Below, piece after piece: positions 44,711 to 58,760 of a DNA stretch of 64,000 bases (its first letter is position 1; every line of letters starts with the position of its first letter). Source of the stretch: Favolaschia claudopus (lineage: Eukaryota; Basidiomycota; Agaricomycetes; Agaricales; Mycenaceae). The notes beneath the pieces are model-generated. The model saw nothing but the letters and a program-made list of their open reading frames with translations. It had not been told where the DNA came from and ran no database searches. A program made the position numbers and the translations under genes. The stretch covers positions 1,488,001 through 1,552,000 of the forward strand of contig JAWWNJ010000005.1 in assembly GCA_037176885.1 (NCBI GenBank). Reading direction: 5' to 3'.

Positions 44711-45688
44711 CTAGAGCTCGATACTCTCCTTCGCCTTGAACTTCTTTCCTGCACGATCTGCGGAGCGGAAACAGAACTGGTTCCCATGCAACTCAAGCAG
44801 AGCATGCGGGCCGTCGAGCACCGTCTGTAAGCTCTCTTCAGGTGCCGGGATAGGCAATGGATGGCTTGGATCGTGGGTCGGTGGGAGTGTCGAGTACACG
44901 GGGACAGCAAACGTGAAAATCGTGTTTTGCTTCGGCAGTACTGCGCTCATTCATTAGTGAAAGCGAACCGCTCAGTGAGAAGTAAACAAACTCTTCAGCT
45001 TGTCTTCGTTCGTCACGACCTTGAACGTTCCTTCCGTTTCATGGATGATGATGCCGGATATCCCGAGGATGGCCGTATTTCGCGTCTGATAGACTGAATT
45101 TTGGCTGAGAAAGCGAGTGGACAAGTTAAGAAACCAATCACCAGTAATAAAGGAGCCATGAAAGTCTGCCTTGAGGAGTTTAGGATGCATGGCAGCGCCT
45201 TGAGGCGCTCGAGGCGGACCAGACGACGATTGGGGCAAATTAAGCAATTCAGACATGTATCCCATCCACAGGTGATGCAGGGGCAAGAATAACGCAAACC
45301 TAAGGTATGTCAATCAGCACACTGAAACCAAGAAATTTTTGGCCTGCGTATACTTTGCTTGACTCTCGTCAAAGCGCCACAATCCCAGCTCTCTTACAGA
45401 TCCCTGTCTTCTTCCAAGAACGCCGAGTTTCTTGCGCTCCTTAGCTTCGCGCACTTTCGCTTTTTTCTCGTTTCGCTCTTTCTTCAACCGACTTTCTTTT
45501 GCGGAATTGTCGAGTAAGAGCATACGCCCCTTGACTCGAGTCGGATAGATCTCGGCGGGCTTGGGTGCTTGTGTAACCGCGGACTGAACATATTGAGGCG
45601 TAAACGGTTCCGCCGCAGTAAGTTTTAGTTTGACGGGTGCCGCTTTGGCGGCTGGCAACTGGCGGTAAAGGTCGACTGTCGGGTCCAT
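44711..45688 (-). CDS. POP4: RNase P/MRP protein subunit POP4 (Rpp29), copy C
   Basis: 978-nt span, same four-exon layout as copy A; all exon frames are open and splice borders kept (first donor GTATAC instead of GTACAC). The ATG at 45688 opens MDPTVDLYRQL and the last exon ends with the SADRAGKKFKAKES segment. Upstream of the ATG is an in-frame hydrophobic stretch from a longer open frame starting at 45949. I prefer the internal Met because it starts the conserved POP4 N-terminus. About 9.93 kb separates it from copy B. Confidence 0.92.
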
Positions 45689-46803
45689 GAATAAGGTAGT
45701 GTGGAAATATTTTTTCGTCTTAGTGAAAGGAAGAGAAAGGAAAAGGAGATGGTGAGAGGAGGAGGAATGGGGAGGCGTAGGGTAGAGTGGATTTCGAGTT
45801 GTGATTTGTGAGGAGTTGCTGGTACAGCACACGACGAAGGTGTAGAAGAAGAGCAGAATGATCACGTAAAACGTGGGAAAATGGACTTTGAGCAGGAGAG
45901 AAAATAGAGCGACTACAAAACTATTTACTTCCACTACCTTATCTTCCACTGAGGCCCCGCTCGCAAGCTCGCGTAGCCTCAGCTCACAACAAAGCTTCAG
46001 TCAAATACGGACAATCAAGGGACCGGAGGCTTCCTTATCCGGTAATTTTCAGTGGAGGTCAGGCGCATAATGAATCTTTTCAAATATTGTATTGGTTTCG
46101 GATTAGATCATGGAATCAATCATGTCAGTGTGTAACGTGTAAACGAAAGAAATGCTAAGAACTAGAACGTCGTATGAAGAACGGGAAAAAGAAACGAAGG
46201 TAGTGGGAGGGGCAGCAAGATAATTGCAGAGCGGGATTCTCCTCTCCACGTCCATGAACAACCTTCAGTCCAAATACGCACAATCAGACGAAAAGTTTCC
46301 TTTTTTGGACGTTTTTGCATGGCTCCTCGACTAAGGTCGCGACGCGACCAAGGTCGCGCGCGACTCAGCTGCCCCCCTCTTTATACCTCTCAGCGCGCGC
46401 ACGGGCCATGTCTATTAAAATACTTTGGTTGGGGTTTGATTGTCGAGTGCGGGCGAAAATTCGATTTTGGGACGTGCACGAGGCCGTTTTCCCGGGACTT
46501 TGGGCCAGGGTAGCTTGCTAGAGTGCTACTGAGGGCGGGGATAGGACTTTGAGTGATTTGGTCAAGTCGGCGCGTCCCCGACGCGTTGATTCACGCGTTT
46601 TTGAAGTTAAAGTCAATATATTCAGATTCTACCAAGTACACGGCGCCTATTTGAAGTCTGAAAGCGTACCTGTGAGCCATAATTACGCCAAGTCGACAGC
46701 AACGGCGCGTATTTGAAGTCCGCGAGCGCCTCAAGTCAATAGAGATTTTCTTGAGTTTCCGTTCAGCGCGTTCAACATTCGACTTGAAATTCACAAATTC
46801 AGC

Positions 46804-48749
46804 GTGAGGTTGACGGAAAATCAGACCTGAATAGCTTACCCTTCAAATGAACGCCGTTTCCAATTGAAAGATTGAGAGATTTGCCGAATTGAAGACGGCG
46901 CAAAATCAAAATCAAAATCAAAAGTTCACGGTTTAAGGCTAATTTCGTCGAGTTGAGCAGCAATTCATTGAGAGAATAAGGCCCGCGCAACTTGTGATAC
47001 AAAAGTCTTGCTCCCCGGACGTCGATACGTCGTGTCATCGATGTCTGGGGTCGAAACTATCTGGATTGAGATTGAAATAAGTTTAAGTTCAACGCGATAA
47101 CAAATTGAACTGGCAACTCACCTGAAACAAGGCCCGCTCGCGGGAAGACGATCTGTATAGTAATCGTCGGTGTGGGGACGTCGTGTATTCGACGTCTGAG
47201 TAGCTGGAGAGAACCTTGGTTGAATGCGTAAGTTGCAGTTGAACGCAATGAGAGATTGATTCTAACACTCACCTTCATTATTGCCCGCTCGCGGGAACAC
47301 GATCTGTATAGTCAACGTCGGTGGGGGTGACGTCAAAATGTCGTGTATCAGATGTCTGAGTTGCATACAATCTCTCGTTGTAATAGAAAAAGAAGTCAGA
47401 GTTCAACACGATAAGTGACTCAACTTGAAATCTACCATTCATAAAGTCCGCTCGCCGGACGGCGATCCATACAGTAATTGCCGGTGAGCGGACGTCGATT
47501 CGTTGTGTATTTGAAAACTCACCAAGAATCTTCGTCACGAGAAAGGTCAGTTCAAGTTCAACTTGACAAGAAATTGAACGCAAAACCCTACCAGTTTGCT
47601 CGCCGTACGACGATCGTCGCTCGGCGGACGTCGATCTATATAATAATCGATGTCTGAGGATGTTGAAGTTGAAGTTCAACTCGAGAACAACTTACAAGTT
47701 GAGTGTGGGAACTCACCGGCAGTATGCCCCGCTCGCCGATATATACCATCGTCGGTCGGCGGACGAGCACCTGTATAGTCAAGACCTGACTATGGATAGT
47801 TGTTGATTAGTTCAATGAATATACAATAGGGAGTTGGAGGATACGTACCTTAAGCGCCGCTCGGCGGAGGGCGAAGTACATAGACAAAGGTTAGCGCCGC
47901 TACGCGGCGCGGCGTCAACGGCGGCAACATTGACTTCAAGGCGATGGTGAACCCGATGCTTGAAGTGTTGGGGGTGGGGTGAGCCTGCCGGCGGCTTGGA
48001 CCCTTGGGAAAAGTCGGAGACATAGTCAGCATTTGTGCTATCAAGAACATATGTTAAAGACTCACCGAACACGAGTCCCGCTCGCGGGACGTCGATGTAT
48101 AGCGTCAAGTGTACGCGCCGCTGCGCGGCGCTCGCGAGATGCCGAGCTCATCGAAGGGAGGGCTAAGGTACGTCGCCTTAGAATTTTGGACGCGGGGTTA
48201 GCCTGCCGGCGGCTTGAACCGTTGGAAAAAAACGAGGTTAGGTCAGCGTTTTTGCCATCAATAGCATAAAGTCAGAGCTCTGACTTACTAAGTGCGCATC
48301 CCGCTCGCGGGACGTCGATAGATAGCGCGAAGAGTGCGCGCCGCTGGCACGCCGAAAACGCCGAAAACAACGCGAAGATACGCTGCCTTGGACTTGTAGA
48401 GGCGAGGTTAGCCTGCCGGCGGCTTGAACCCGTGGATAAAGCGCTGGGAATGACTCAGATTTCATGTGATTGAAGACACTTGTTGAATATCTACTCACCA
48501 GTCATACGTCCCCCAAGCAAACCGTACATTCAAGACCTACGCGTCGCTGCGCAGCGCGGTAGCGTTGAGATAAGATGCGACGGTGCGTTGCTTTGAGTTT
48601 GAATTGCCGGGGCTTGCCTGCCGGCGGCAAGAGGACGTTCAAAACGTCTGAACCAATGATAAGAATACAACAGAAAGATAAAAGACGATGCTCACGTACC
48701 TTGAGTGTTGTGTTGACGCCGCCTCGCTCGCGGCGCTGTGAGACAGCGA
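46804..48749 (-). other. Palindromic exon-intron module array, unit C
   Basis: Same sequence as unit A apart from very few changes; the reference version of the common allele of this array. Confidence 0.5.
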
Positions 48750-49328
48750 AATTGTCAAGTGGCGAAGGTGGACGTTGAGTTTGAGGGGAACGAGTGGCGC
48801 TCGTTCGTCGACGGTCCAGAAGAGTCTCGCAGCTGGGAGGAGCTCGTCAGAATGGGGAACAAAGTCTGGATGAATGAGTGGCTCACATACCTGAGCGATA
48901 AAGTTGGGCATCGGTGGCGGAGAAAACATGTGTTGGACGTTGACGAAGGCGGGTCAAATCGAGTCTGCGAACCGACGCCGAAAGCGGGTTGAGAGAAGCT
49001 GAAAGGATTGTTAGTGTATATAAAAAGGTTCAGGTTGAAAGAATCCTACGTGGGTAGCTGGGGATCGGTGGAGTTGGAGTTGAGTTTGAGGAGTTGTTGG
49101 AATTGTCTTGGAGAGAGGTGAGGTCGGCGACGGGAGGAAGTTGAGTGGAGACGGTGGTGGGCGAGGCGAGCTCGAAGAGGGAGAAGAAAGGAGAGAGGGA
49201 GAGAGGGAAACGGGGAGCGAACGGAGGGAAGTTGGGTTGGTGGTGGTGGTAATAAAAGAGGTTGATGTGGTGCCGTGATCAAGTCAACGCGAGGCAAATC
49301 AATCATTCAACAAAACAAATGCACATAC

Positions 49329-49806
49329 CTGTCTCATCAACCCTGGCCGCAGAACTTCCGCCGATTGATTGCGTCCGAAAATAGTCGCGTTGCTTGGCAA
49401 TTCCTCAAATCGGGTGATATTTCTGTAAGGCAATTGTTGAGTCAGTGAGATTTTGTATGGCAAACGGAAACAGGACCGGTGAGGAGTTATTTTGGGATTC
49501 AGGCCCCAAACGCTGTCGGACATAATCGAGGTGTTGAGATCGGCGCATAAGCGCTATCGGCTGCGATATTGTGAACGCGTCAATGACGCGCTTTCGCGCC
49601 GAACGTTGAACTCTGATCAATTCAATGCGAAGATTAACCACAACTCAGATTGAAATGGAAAAGTATGGGCAGCCCGAGATTGACGAAACGAAATAGAACA
49701 GTCAAAGGTAACTCACACTTGCACCGCATGCAATATTCGTTACGGAGCGCTCGGGGATTTGAATTCTAAGAGGACTTGAAGAATGTGCTGAGGTATTATC
49801 GAGAAT
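49329..49806 (-). CDS. Candidate coding segment of unknown function, unit C
   Basis: Same three exons as in unit A; frame open. Confidence 0.33.
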
Positions 49807-51278
49807 CTGGAAGGAGAATTGAGTGAAACGAGGAAAAGGACTCGAAAGCACAAACCAGGGTCAAAGTAGAAGTTCAAATTGAAACCAAACTTCATAGTCC
49901 TGCCGCATAATTGATGATTTGAGCAAGGGAGATACTGTAACTCGAACAGGTTTTGAACATAATCGAGAATCTAGCATATAATTTGAGCCAAACGCGGAAA
50001 AGGAACTCAGAGGGACAAAACCTAACGAAATGGGCATCTCACATTCGCCCCAAATTGAACAAGTTACCCCAAACTCGACGAGTTGAGGTGAGAACCAGCA
50101 GCCAGCTATTTTTGACCAAACGACATCCCGATGCAAGTGGGTCGGAAACCGGGGTCAAGTCGGCGGAGCGAGTCAGATAGAACCAGAAATAGACGGCGCG
50201 GAGAGACCCTAGTGACGCGAGAATAGCCCGGGAAGACCTACGGCAGCGCAAATCCGCGTGTCGAAGAGTTGATTTTGATATCAATCAAAACGGCCAATTT
50301 CGCTTAACTGGCTTCCAAGCAGCCTGTTGGATGCCGAAACGACGGGGACCTTGAATGCCGCTGGTCCAAGCTTGCAGTGCCGGGTCCGCCAGGGTGCCGC
50401 CGCCGAGAGAAAAGTTCGGACATGGCGGGAGAAAGCAAGCTGTGCGCAAACGCCGCCAAATAGATTTTGACAGTTCAACGCCGGAGTCCAGAATAGGAAG
50501 GTCTTTGCTCTTTGTCTTCCGCCTTCATCGTCTTTTTGCGTTTCGCTGGATTTCTGGGCTGGGGGGTCTCAGGTGAGTAACTGTATACTTATAATGTCTA
50601 CTGCAGTGCTACTCCGGCGCAATTGCGCACTCAGGGCCGCTGGATCCGCGAAAACGGCGACTTTGCGCAATCGGGCAAATTTGAGGTATGGAAGACGAAG
50701 ACCGCGGGCATGCGGGATCAATCTGTCAGGACAAGTTACCTGGATACGACAAATGATTTTGGGGCGATCTCGGAGGCAACAAGGCGGCGGAGACTGCTCA
50801 GGGAAATCTGGTTCGTTTTCCCATATCTCGCTTATTGGGGGATCTCGGTCTGACTCAAGCTATCTTTAGATTTAGACAACTTGCTGCTTACATTTTTTTG
50901 CCCTCCAGCTCCATCCTCCACCTCGCGCGCGCCCCCAGACTCAATAAACCCAATCGACGCTTTTTCGACATCCGATTTTTGAGGGCGGAGGGTCGGGATA
51001 TCGGCGGACTTCGGTGACGGAATACGCTGCAAACGATGAAAGCTATTTGGGGCTCGGTGCGTAGGCTCGTATCTACGCTATCTACCGACTTATGAATATC
51101 TCGACGCATTTTCAGGGTCCCAAATGCACCGATTTGGCGCCGCGTGCAGTCTGACTCAGGCGGAGAATCTATTTTGAACTGATCTCTTAGGTTCCGCGGA
51201 GTTGATTTGCGCGGTTTTTGCGCATGGGAGGGTCAGGGAAATCGGGGAGGAGGATCGGGGTGACGGTATGGCATGGGG

Positions 51279-53160
51279 TATATAAGTCTCGTGAGTTGAA
51301 GTTCAACTCACCTCCCTCCTTTCCCTCCTACCACCACCTTCCCCTCTCAAACTCGCCCTCTTGCCTGCTCGTCGCCTTCGAGCCTTCGTACGTCGTCTGC
51401 CTCGTGCCTTCGCTGATGCTTTCTCTTAGGTCGACGTCGATGTTAGATGTTAGAGTCGGGTTGAGTGGGTGGAGTTGGGCGGCGGGTTGGGCGGGTTGAG
51501 CGGGTTGGTTGACGGTGAGCTCAACTTGTATCTGTTCTCCTTCACCATTCTCTTCCTATCCTCCATACCCGCCCTCGCCACTCGAGATACCATACCCTTC
51601 GCCGACATCGTCCACATTCCCAACCAACATTTTCCTTGTTCCATTCATTTCACTTCAACCCTTCTATTGAATCTCCACCTCAACTCTGACCGACCTCATC
51701 CGTGACAGGTTGGCTTTCGACGCCGCTACCCTCGCCGCCATCTCAACCAACTCCACTTCCACTTCAATTCAGTTACTACTCACGGTGCGTATGCTTACTC
51801 GGACCCTTTGTTATCATACTGACTTCTCTTTCTATAGTATACTACTCCTACTGTACGGTTTACATCGAAGTAAGTGCAGTCTATCTTGACTTCGTCTGGT
51901 TTCAATTCGGTTACTAACTCTTGACTTCACCTAGTACATATCCTTCTTCCATCCTTCCTTCAAGTCTTCGAGTTAGTGGGGTGTTAAGGTTAGATATAAG
52001 GTGCGTCGTATCGAGTTTACTTCTACTATTTCGAACGACACTGACCTTGTTCTCTTATTAGGTTCATCCTCAAATACTTATGTGCAATGGGATGCACATT
52101 TCTGTGCGCCGTCCCTTCGTTGTGGTGCTAAGGTTAGCTATAAGGTGCGTCATATCACTTTCACTTATACCTCGAACGACACTAATCTCGCTCTCTTATT
52201 AGGTTCATCTTCAAGTACTTACGTGCAGTGAGATGCACATTTCGGTGCGCCATCTCTTATTCTTCTTTCAGATTCATCGAGCTGACTGGTTCAACAGGCA
52301 TTCGACGACGTGAGAACGTCTGCCAGTCAATGGATATGATTGTGAGTTTCAACGTTCAATTTCCTTCTTTTCTTCCTTCAGCTTCGATTATCTCGTTTGC
52401 TTTCGGTTCAACGTCGATTCATTCACTTGAGTTGGTTATGTTTCACTTCGAACTTTATATTTCTCTGATATAATGTACCCTTTTACTTCTCTGACCGCTT
52501 CCTTTACTTACTTGTAGTAGTACCTACTCATACTCTCTTTGTCTTCAACTTCCAACTGTGGTTGGTCTGAGGTGCGTCGTATACTGTTCACTCAATCTAA
52601 TTCAAATCAAACTGATCTTATCTTCTCCCTAGTTTTGCGTTCAATTACTTTACAGTGGTGCGCAGTTCATTTCTCTCTTCTATCTTCTCGTCCATCTTCA
52701 ACATACTCACCCCAATCAACAGTAACCGCAAGTCATCGAATACGGATTCGTCGGTGAGTTCCACTTTGAATCCAATTTCTATTTCTTTTCTTTGCTTCGT
52801 TCCGTCTGATTTGCTTTCAATTCCATACATTCGACTTTACCCTAGTTAAGTTTCAACAGATTGTATACGTTCGAGCCGCTACGTCCGCTCGAACGGCTTT
52901 CTCGCTAACTCGGTATATTTCCATTTCTATTCTCTTTCCCGCTTTCAACGCGCTGAGTGAATTGAGCAGTTGATTCTGCTTCGAAACATCGTGCAGTGTT
53001 GACTTGGTGAGTTTTCAATCTCTCTTCATTTCCTTGCTTTGTTACGATTTCAATTCGCTCGGATTTGACTCGTTTCGTTCGGGCCGAAATTACTGACTTC
53101 GCTTCGTTTTCAGCGGATCGCATTTTGAGTCTGTTGTATAGCTCAGTTTCTACTCAGTAA
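51279..53160 (+). other. TATA-led, multiply spliced transcript region, unit C
   Basis: TATATAAG at 51279-51286 and the same splice ladder as in unit B. Confidence 0.4.
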
Positions 53161-54628
53161 ATGAATTCAGCATCTTTGAATTGGACGAATTCGAGCAGGA
53201 TTTGTATAAAAATCGGTTTATTTTGGTAAATACGGACATGGTACGTGTATTCATTCATTTCCCTCGATTTGACGCCGACTTGACGGTTTTCAGAGCCAAA
53301 ACGGCGGTGGAGGGCGGAAACTGGATGGGGCGCGGCGCCCGGGGACTTGTAAAATCGGTACGTCGCGGCGTCGCCTCTGTTTTGTTCGTACGCGCGCAAT
53401 TGCGCTGATTTGAGAAGATAGGCGCCCGCGGCGCTTGTGCGGGAATCTTGCGTCGGAGACGTGTTTGCGACTGGGAGGGCGGAGCGGGAGCGGGGGATCG
53501 AGACGAGACGGCGGAACGAAGGCCGCGTTGGCGAGTTGGTGGAGGCGAATCGACGCGTTCGGGGTTTTTGGTACCCCACCGAATGGCGGCGGCGGCGGCG
53601 AGTTTGGGTGTAGTGCGCGTGGTGGAGTGTCGGCAGCGTCGGGAAGGCGGGGAAGCGCGGCGGGTGGAGGGGTGTGGGTGGCGGCATCGCCGCAAGCTTC
53701 ATACGAGTCGGTTAGCACGGGAAAGGAAGGATACAAAGTGCGCACCTTTCTTTTTCTTGCTTCTTTCCTCTCTGATGTCTTCACAGCGGCGTTCGAAGGC
53801 GGGCGGTGGTGGTGGCGAGTCGGAGGAGGTCGGACGCGGAGCCCACTCAATTTTTGTTTGAGTCGCAGATCGAGCCAGGAGGAAGTCAGACAGTACCGAG
53901 ACAGCGATTTCGTCGGTAAAGCGGGGCCCTGAACCCAGAGTTGGATCAGGCACGGCGAGATTGGGTCGGGAAAGCGGAGCCAAGAGGCAATGCGATCCAT
54001 TTCCACGCGAGGCGGATGCATTGCGGAGGTTGTCTAGGACTTGGGATCAGAATGCAGAATGTTGCGCGAGTCTCGCAATGCGCAATGAAAACGTGGATAA
54101 ACGGATAAACGGCGCCCTGGGCGTGACGTCAAACACCGGCGGGAGGAATTCAGGCATTCTCGAACCTCCCTGCGCTCAAGTAAGACAGGGTAAGAAACTA
54201 TATATTGGGCAATCGGAGAGCCGCCCATCGCGGACGCTCTTTTGAGGAGGAATTATATTAGCGAGTCATTCACGGTGTGTCTGCTTGGAAGTTGGATTTC
54301 GAGTGCGTTAGACAAGCGGTACTGTACGTTGCATTTTAGCGAAAGTAAGCATTAAGTCGAACCTCGCGTACAGTTATTCTGGCGGTATATCATCGATTAC
54401 CGGGGTCAATTACAATCGCTGGTGAAAAAAAACCTCCATGCGAGGAAGCAGCAAAGATTCCACCAAACAAAATGTATACAGTTTCCACAAAACGGATTCA
54501 AGGGGACGATTGCTTCGCGCATGCAGCTTGTACCGGCTGACCATGGTATCTACAAGAGCAGAACGCGTCTGGTCCAAGGATAGCCGGGGTACCATGCCGA
54601 TGGGACGGGAACTTCGATACACAATGAC

Positions 54629-55606
54629 CTAGAGCTCGATACTCTCCTTCGCCTTGAACTTCTTTCCTGCACGATCTGCGGAGCGGAAACAGAACTGGTT
54701 CCCATGCAACTCAAGCAGAGCATGCGGGCCGTCGAGCACCGTCTGTAAGCTCTCTTCAGGTGCCGGGATAGGCAATGGATGGCTTGGATCGTGGGTCGGT
54801 GGGAGTGTCGAGTACACGGGGACAGCAAACGTGAAAATCGTGTTTTGCTTCGGCAGTACTGCGCTCATTCATTAGTGAAAGCGAACCGCTCAGTGAGAAG
54901 TAAACAAACTCTTCAGCTTGTCTTCGTTCGTCACGACCTTGAACGTTCCTTCCGTTTCATGGATGATGATGCCGGATATCCCGAGGATGGCCGTATTTCG
55001 CGTCTGATAGACTGAATTTTGGCTGAGAAAGCGAGTGGACAAGTTAAGAAACCAATCACCAGTAATAAAGGAGCCATGAAAGTCTGCCTTGAGGAGTTTA
55101 GGATGCATGGCAGCGCCTTGAGGCGCTCGAGGCGGACCAGACGACGATTGGGGCAAATTAAGCAATTCAGACATGTATCCCATCCACAGGTGATGCAGGG
55201 GCAAGAATAACGCAAACCTAAGGTATGTCAATCAGCACACTGAAACCAAGAAATTTTTGGCCTGCGTATACTTTGCTTGACTCTCGTCAAAGCGCCACAA
55301 TCCCAGCTCTCTTACAGATCCCTGTCTTCTTCCAAGAACGCCGAGTTTCTTGCGCTCCTTAGCTTCGCGCACTTTCGCTTTTTTCTCGTTTCGCTCTTTC
55401 TTCAACCGACTTTCTTTTGCGGAATTGTCGAGTAAGAGCATACGCCCCTTGACTCGAGTCGGATAGATCTCGGCGGGCTTGGGTGCTTGTGTAACCGCGG
55501 ACTGAACATATTGAGGCGTAAACGGTTCCGCCGCAGTAAGTTTTAGTTTGACGGGTGCCGCTTTGGCGGCTGGCAACTGGCGGTAAAGGTCGACTGTCGG
55601 GTCCAT
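54629..55606 (-). CDS. POP4: RNase P/MRP protein subunit POP4 (Rpp29), copy D
   Basis: 978-nt span, intact, and reading the same as copy C over the coding exons as far as I can compare by eye. It lies 1.1 kb from the strongly diverged block of unit D, so the POP4 segment was homogenised or kept while the neighbouring array diverged. Confidence 0.92.
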
Positions 55607-56721
55607 GAATAAGGTAGTGTGGAAATATTTTTTCGTCTTAGTGAAAGGAAGAGAAAGGAAAAGGAGATGGTGAGAGGAGGAGGAATGGGGAGGCGTAGGG
55701 TAGAGTGGATTTCGAGTTGTGATTTGTGAGGAGTTGCTGGTACAGCACACGACGAAGGTGTAGAAGAAGAGCAGAATGATCACGTAAAACGTGGGAAAAT
55801 GGACTTTGAGCAGGAGAGAAAATAGAGCGACTACAAAACTATTTACTTCCACTACCTTATCTTCCACTGAGGCCCCGCTCGCAAGCTCGCGTAGCCTCAG
55901 CTCACAACAAAGCTTCAGTCAAATACGGACAATCAAGGGACCGGAGGCTTCCTTATCCGGTAATTTTCAGTGGAGGTCAGGCGCATAATGAATCTTTTCA
56001 AATATTGTATTGGTTTCGGATTAGATCATGGAATCAATCATGTCAGTGTGTAACGTGTAAACGAAAGAAATGCTAAGAACTAGAACGTCGTATGAAGAAC
56101 GGGAAAAAGAAACGAAGGTAGTGGGAGGGGCAGCAAGATAATTGCAGAGCGGGATTCTCCTCTCCACGTCCATGAACAACCTTCAGTCCAAATACGCACA
56201 ATCAGACGAAAAGTTTCCTTTTTTGGACGTTTTTGCATGGCTCCTCGACTAAGGTCGCGACGCGACCAAGGTCGCGCGCGACTCAGCTGCCCCCCTCTTT
56301 ATACCTCTCAGCGCGCGCACGGGCCATGTCTATTAAAATACTTTGGTTGGGGTTTGATTGTCGAGTGCGGGCGAAAATTCGATTTTGGGACGTGCACGAG
56401 GCCGTTTTCCCGGGACTTTGGGCCAGGGTAGCTTGCTAGAGTGCTACTGAGGGCGGGGATAGGACTTTGAGTGATTTGGTCAAGTCGGCGCGTCCCCGAC
56501 GCGTTGATTCACGCGTTTTTGAAGTTAAAGTCAATATATTCAGATTCTACCAAGTACACGGCGCCTATTTGAAGTCTGAAAGCGTACCTGTGAGCCATAA
56601 TTACGCCAAGTCGACAGCAACGGCGCGTATTTGAAGTCCGCGAGCGCCTCAAGTCAATAGAGATTTTCTTGAGTTTCCGTTCAGCGCGTTCAACATTCGA
56701 CTTGAAATTCACAAATTCAGC

Positions 56722-58760
56722 GTAAGGTTGCCGGAAGATCAGACCTGCATGGCTTACCCTGTAATTTGATGGATGCTTCAGTTCCAAGAATTGAGAGTTT
56801 GCGAATTTGGAGACGGCGCAAAATCGAATCTCGTGGAGTTGAGTAGCAATTCAACAACAAAATAAGGTGTTAATGCATGCCAAAACCTTGCTCGGCGGAC
56901 GTCGATACGTGGTGTAATCGATGTCTGAGTTGCCTGAGAGAAACTGTTAATGACAGACCTCGTTCGCCGGACGTCGATTCGTCGTGTAATCGATGTTTGT
57001 GGTCGGTAGTTCAACGCAAAAAGAGATTTGATTTAGAACTTACCTTTCACACGACGCGCTCGCGGGAAGACGATCTATATCGTCTTCGTCGGTGGGCGGA
57101 ATTCAATTCGTCGTGTATTTGGCGTCTGAGTAGCAGGGGAGAACCTTCGTTCAACGGGTAAGTTGAAGTTGAACGTGATAAGAGATTCATCTTGAAACTT
57201 ACCATTCATCAAGTCCGCTCGCCGGACGACGATCCATACAATAAAGGTCGGTCGGCGGAGGTCGATTTGTCGTGTGTTTGATGTTGGAATCACCTAGGAA
57301 TCTTCGTTGAAATAGAGTTCAGTTCAAGTTCAAGTTGACGAGAGATTGAAGGCAGAAACTTACCACTTTGCTCTATCGTCGCTCGGCGGACGTCGATCCA
57401 TATAGTAATCGATGTCTTGAGTTGAATAGAAATGTATCAGTTGAAGTTCAACTTAACTTGAATGTGGAAACTCACCGGCAGTATGCCACACGCAATCGTC
57501 GGTCGGCGGACGACGATCTGTAGAATCAAGAGTTGACTATGAATAGTTGTCCAACCAATATGCAATACAGAATTAGAGGGTACTTACCTTAGGCGCCGCC
57601 TGGCGGACGGCGAAGGAGATAGCCAAAGGTTAGCGCCGCTACGCGGCGCGGCGGCGACGGCGACGGCGACGGCGTGGACTTCGAATTCGCGGTGAACACG
57701 ATGCTTGAAGTGTTGCGGTGGGGTTAGCCTGCCGGCGGCCCGAACCCTTGAAAATATGGCGAGACTAGAGTGAGAATTTGTCCTATCAAGAGCATATAGT
57801 GAAAGACTCACGGAGCATAAGTCCCGCTCGCGGGACGTTGATTTATATAGTCAAGAGTGTGCGCCGCTGCGCGGCGGTGACGGCGACGGCGACGATGAAA
57901 ACGAACCCCAAAGGCTTCAGAACTCGATGCTTGAAACGTCGACGGCGGGTTAGCCTGCCGGCGGCTTGAACTTTTGAAAAAAAGGGCAGAGATCAGGTCA
58001 GAATTTGGGTCACTGAGAACATATGCTGGAGACGCACTAGACATACGTCCCGCTCGCGGGACATCGATATATACAGTCAAGCGTTAGCGCCGCTGCGCGG
58101 CGCGGCACCAACGGCGACGATGGAACCTATCCCTGATTGCGCGTGAACCCGATGGTTAAATAGTCGAGGGTGGGGTTAGTCTACCGACGGCTCGAACCCT
58201 TAGAAAAAAAGGAGAATAGGTCAGCATTTTTGCGATCAATAACATAACATAAGGTTGGAAACTCACCCAGTGCGCGTCCCGCTCGCGGGACGTCGATATG
58301 TAGTGTCAAGAGTGCGCGCCGCTACGCGGCGCTCGTGGGATGCCAGAATCACTGAAGGAAGAGCAAAGGCACGGTGGTATAAGGTTGGAGGGGCGTGGTT
58401 AGCCTGCCGGCGGGCAAACCCCAGTCAAAATAAGCTGACAATTGGTCAGAACTCGGACCCGCGAGAACATAGGTTGGAAGCTTACCAGGTGCGCGTCCCG
58501 CTCGCGAGACGTCGAAATATACACTCAACGCCTACGCGCCGCTGCGCGGCGCTCATGGACTGCGGGAGCCTTGAAATAGAAAGCGAAGGTACGTTGCTTT
58601 GAGTTTGAAGAGGCGGAGTTTGCCTGCCGGCGGCTAAAAAGCCGTTCAAAGCTCTGAACCAATTGTAAGAATACAATACAAAGATAAAAGAAGATGCTCA
58701 CATACCTTGAGCGTTGTGTCGAGGCCGCCTCGCGGCTGCGAGGCAACGAATCTGTTGAGT
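56722..58760 (-). other. Palindromic exon-intron module array, unit D (diverged allele)
   Basis: The module order, palindromes (CCCGCTCGCGGG near 57823, 58050 and 58280; GCGCCGCTGCGCGGCGC near 58088 and 58537) and donor sites are kept, but the sequence between them is only partly alignable to A-C. Tandem GGCGAC hexamers (57650-57670 and 57868-57888) are unique to this copy. The peptide repeat QTSIT[RP]RIDVRR appears twice (56890-57000). Confidence 0.5.

Larger units (their letters stand above)
43928..53846. repeat. Tandem unit C (9,919 bp)
   Basis: Direct copy, taken here as the cleanest reference: POP4 open, no homopolymer excess, palindromic array of the common type. Confidence 0.95.
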
